This document shows, piece by piece, positions 6,835-9,094 of a DNA stretch of 9,094 nucleotides (within the stretch, counting starts at the first letter, position 1; each line of letters begins with the position of its first letter). The notes below the pieces were generated by a model that was not told the DNA's origin, did not search any database, and worked only from the letters and a program-made list of their open reading frames with translations. Origin of the DNA: Erysipelotrichia bacterium (GTDB taxonomy: Bacteria > Bacillota_I > Bacilli_A > Erysipelotrichales > Erysipelotrichaceae); assembly GCA_009929095.1 (NCBI GenBank), contig SABF01000048.1, positions 1-9,094 of the forward strand, read 5' to 3'. Made by a program: the position numbers and the translations under genes.

Positions 6835-7986
6835 ATGGCTTATATATTTCTTGTGCCGAATAAAATCATAAGCGGAACTGATGCATTGAATACAGCGTCT
6901 GATTCTCTCTGCGGAGACGGAAGAAAACCATTAATTATTACTGATCCGACCATGGTAAAACTTGGAAACTTAAATAATCTCACTCGTGTTCTGACAGAGA
7001 AGAAGATTTCATACACAGTGTACTCTGGAATTGATAAAGAGCCGGATGATCAGATGATCTGTACTGGAATAGATGAGTATATAGCGCATGGCTGTGACTG
7101 TCTGATCGCACTGGGTGGAGGTTCAACGATCGATTCCATGAAGGCCATTGGCATGATGATCAATGAAACTAAGCCAATTTCTTACTTCGTGGGCAAACAG
7201 ATTGAATGTGTCATGCCCCATATGACAGCAATTCCAACGACCGCTGGCACCGGATCAGAAGTGACAAAATTTACAATTATCAACGACACAAAGACAAAAG
7301 TGAAGATGCTGCTGTCGGGGGAATGTCTGATGCCGGATCTTGCGGTCATTGACCCAAAATTCACTATGACGGCTCCAAATAGCGTAACTGCTGCTACCGG
7401 AATTGATGCGCTGTGTCATTGCACCGAAGCATATACTTCAAGAAAGGCACAGCCTCTCAGCGATACATTTGCATTGTCTGCAGCCAGACGCATCTTTGAT
7501 AATCTGCTGCTATGCTATCGTGAGCCAAACAATGAACAAGCGAGAATTCAAATGAGTCTTGCGGCTGCAGAAGCTGGGATTGCCTTCAATAACAGTTCTG
7601 TAACGATTGTTCATGGTATGTCGCGGCCGATCGGTGCATTCTTCCATGTTGCTCACGGTTTAAGCAATGCAATTCTTCTGGAAGGATGTATGCGATTTGC
7701 GGCAGAAGGAGCAGTCGAGCGTTTTGCGGACATGTCGAGATGCCTTGGGTTCAGTTCGTCCGATAGTGATGATGAAGCAGCAAATGCATTTATTGAAAAA
7801 GAAGCAAAGCTGCTGAAGGATCTTGAAATACCGACGATGTCTGCTCTGGGAATCAAGCAGGAAATATATGAATCCTTGATTGCAAGAATGACACAAGATG
7901 CTCTGGCATCCGGATCACCAGCTAACACAATCAGACCTGTGAGTGCGAATGATATTGATACTCTTTATCGAAATGCATATAGATAA
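6835..7986 (+). CDS. Iron-type (group III) alcohol dehydrogenase
   Basis: NAD(P)-dependent, metal-containing dehydrogenase of 383 aa, the standard length of the FucO/AdhB family. It should interconvert an alcohol and an aldehyde or ketone in the cytosol. The nucleotide-binding GGGSTID motif (94-100) and the PTTAGTGSEVT motif (134-144) are intact. The four metal ligands match FucO by eye: Asp191 and His195 in IDALCHCTEAY, His260 in VHGMSRPIG and His274 in VAHG. The FucO His267 position is Arg264, which sets it apart from FucO. ATG 6835 is preferred over an in-frame GTG at 6814 because it gives a family-like start one base after the aldolase stop, with GGTGG (6824-6828) upstream. The tight link to the aldolase suggests it reduces the carbonyl product of that enzyme. 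The substrate is not determined. Confidence 0.9.
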   Translation: MAYIFLVPNKIISGTDALNTASDSLCGDGRKPLIITDPTMVKLGNLNNLTRVLTEKKISYTVYSGIDKEPDDQMICTGIDEYIAHGCDCLIALGGGSTIDSMKAIGMMINETKPISYFVGKQIECVMPHMTAIPTTAGTGSEVTKFTIINDTKTKVKMLLSGECLMPDLAVIDPKFTMTAPNSVTAATGIDALCHCTEAYTSRKAQPLSDTFALSAARRIFDNLLLCYREPNNEQARIQMSLAAAEAGIAFNNSSVTIVHGMSRPIGAFFHVAHGLSNAILLEGCMRFAAEGAVERFADMSRCLGFSSSDSDDEAANAFIEKEAKLLKDLEIPTMSALGIKQEIYESLIARMTQDALASGSPANTIRPVSANDIDTLYRNAYR

Positions 7987-8050
7987 CAATTTCTATTGAG
8001 AGTATCTATCAGGATATGCTATCTTGCGTAGGGAACAGGAGAATTATATT

Positions 8051-8683
8051 ATGGATAATATTTCAATGCTGATATTTGCAATCGTTATAGCTCTTTTGAC
8101 CGTATGGAGCATCGAGGGGGCTCGATTATACAAATCTTATAAAGGGGATATCTATAAAGAATTATTCGGAGGATTCATCCCATACTTTTTTCACTATGCA
8201 GTACGAAAAGACTATTCAGTCAGCGGCTCCCTGAAACAAAAAATCGGCATGCATCGTCTGATCTTTTCGGCAATCAAGGAAGATGGAAAAACAGCAGAGA
8301 GATTCTGCACGATTATCTACAATCGCGGCATTATGGTATGCAGTTACAACCAGATCGGCGGCGAACTGATTGGTAAGGCGCATGACAAAGAATGGGTTAT
8401 CAGAAGAACTGATGAGAAACAGACCATGCATTCTTATAGATATCCTAATCCAACGAAATTCTTGGAAGCATATCTCAGAAGAATAGCACTGGCATGCAAA
8501 GATGTGCATCTTGAAGCACGCATGGCAGTAGACAACGATTCAAGCTTTGACAATTTGAAATCGGATATTAAGCCAATCCACTATCAAGATATTGTAAATG
8601 AGTTGGTATTGGTGCAGGCTGAAGTTATTGAGGATCAGACTATTTTGGATATTTATCATAAACTGATGGATCAGAAAGACTGA
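8051..8683 (+). CDS. Membrane-anchored NERD-like protein, probably catalytically inactive
   Basis: 210 aa. One N-terminal hydrophobic segment (about residues 4-21) is followed by a basic stretch, so the rest probably faces the cytosol. Residues 65-145 resemble the nuclease-related (NERD) domain in layout: a strand, then NRGIMV (91-96), then GGELIGKAHDKEWVI (103-117), then a YPNP segment (131-134) before a helix. In typical NERD proteins the sequence after GIxV is IExKN, with Glu and Lys in the active site. Here it is CSYNQ, so both appear lost. This assignment is by eye and tentative. ATG 8051 has AGGAG (8037-8041) at a 9-base spacing, which rules out an in-frame TTG at 8024. It lies 64 bases after the dehydrogenase and 8 bases before the regulator, so it is probably cotranscribed. 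Its role in this operon is unknown. Confidence 0.75.
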   Translation: MDNISMLIFAIVIALLTVWSIEGARLYKSYKGDIYKELFGGFIPYFFHYAVRKDYSVSGSLKQKIGMHRLIFSAIKEDGKTAERFCTIIYNRGIMVCSYNQIGGELIGKAHDKEWVIRRTDEKQTMHSYRYPNPTKFLEAYLRRIALACKDVHLEARMAVDNDSSFDNLKSDIKPIHYQDIVNELVLVQAEVIEDQTILDIYHKLMDQKD

Positions 8684-8691
8684 GAATACAA

Positions 8692-9094
8692 ATGAACAGA
8701 AAGAAGGATGCTGGATATTCTCTGGCAATACTGAAACTTCTCTATGACCGAGGCACTGCCAGAACACAGGATGTCGCTGAGAAAATAGGGCTGTCGGACA
8801 AGACGATTCGTATCCGTGTGCATGGGATAAGTCGATTTTTGCAGGAACACGACATGGGCAGTATTGAACTGCGCCCGCATGTAGGCATCGTGCTGATACA
8901 GGATGCTAAAGAACGGAGAATTCTTTCTGCATATCTGAGAAGTCATCTGCCGGAGGAAGTGCTGAGTGACTCCAATCGGATGAATAAGGCATTGAAGCTG
9001 CTGCTGCGTTCCTGCCGTGAATCGAATGGCATTACAACTCAGGAGATTGCAGACAAAGTGTATCTTTCAGTACCGACTGCCCAGAAAGTAATAC
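8692..9094 (+). CDS. BglG/LicR-type multi-HTH sugar regulator, 5' part only
   Basis: Only the first 134 codons are present; the frame is still open at the window's end. Translation gives an N-terminal winged helix-turn-helix (about residues 10-50) with recognition segment LSDKTIRIRVHGI (34-46), and a wing ending in RPHVGIVLI (61-69). A second HTH starts near residue 100 with TTQEIADKVYLSVPTAQKV (115-133). Two tandem HTH domains at the start are typical of LicR/MtlR/ManR-type activators. These usually continue with PRD and EIIA/EIIB-like domains phosphorylated by the PTS. Those domains would lie beyond the window. The start ATG 8692 is 8 bases after the previous stop; its ribosome binding site is weak. 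It probably regulates this operon and a PTS past the end, which is inference. Confidence 0.82.
   Translation, partial: MNRKKDAGYSLAILKLLYDRGTARTQDVAEKIGLSDKTIRIRVHGISRFLQEHDMGSIELRPHVGIVLIQDAKERRILSAYLRSHLPEEVLSDSNRMNKALKLLLRSCRESNGITTQEIADKVYLSVPTAQKVI

Noticed and set aside
8216..8946. Several minus-strand open frames of 75-97 aa across the NERD-like gene and the regulator
   Set aside because: They overlap each other and two supported + strand genes, and they lack ribosome binding sites and recognisable domains.

Overview
The window looks like accessory carbohydrate-metabolism DNA from a low-GC Firmicute. The evidence is strong AAGGAGG-type ribosome binding sites, AT-rich spacers, lactose/cellobiose-type PTS proteins, a CcpA-type cre sequence and a multi-HTH sugar regulator of the BglG/LicR kind. 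A gut-type Erysipelotrichia or Clostridia relative would fit, but no gene here fixes the taxon. All convincing genes are on the + strand.

Region 1 (about 1-4668) is a compact beta-glucoside-type operon. The order is GH1 6-phospho-beta-glucosidase, PTS EIIC, an 85-aa two-helix membrane protein, an AEC-family permease, PTS EIIB and PTS EIIA. EIIA and EIIB would pass phosphate to a disaccharide or glucoside imported by EIIC, and the GH1 enzyme would split the 6-phospho-glycoside in the cytosol. The odd part is the insertion of a secondary transporter and a small membrane protein between EIIC and EIIB. I infer that the AEC protein may move a non-sugar product such as an organic-acid aglycone. No regulator for this operon lies inside the window.

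Region 2 (4669-5590) is a roughly 500-base spacer followed by one small gene of unknown function (127 aa, start best placed at 5167). The spacer holds a perfect 14-bp inverted repeat and a full match to the cre consensus. The small gene has its own consensus -10 box and a clean intrinsic terminator, so it looks like a separate transcription unit that may be under catabolite control.

Region 3 (5590-9094) is a second operon. It starts with a good sigma-A-type promoter and a GTG-started transaldolase/aldolase-family protein whose ribosome binding site could fold into a hairpin. After that come an iron-type alcohol dehydrogenase, a membrane-anchored protein that resembles a NERD domain without its catalytic residues, and the 5' part of a two-HTH regulator that runs off the end. 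The aldolase carries Gln where transaldolase B has its catalytic Glu96, as fructose-6-phosphate aldolase does. That suggests an aldol-cleavage step whose aldehyde or ketone product is reduced by the neighbouring dehydrogenase. A PTS encoded past the window's end would fit the regulator type. This pathway is the best candidate here for something not yet described.
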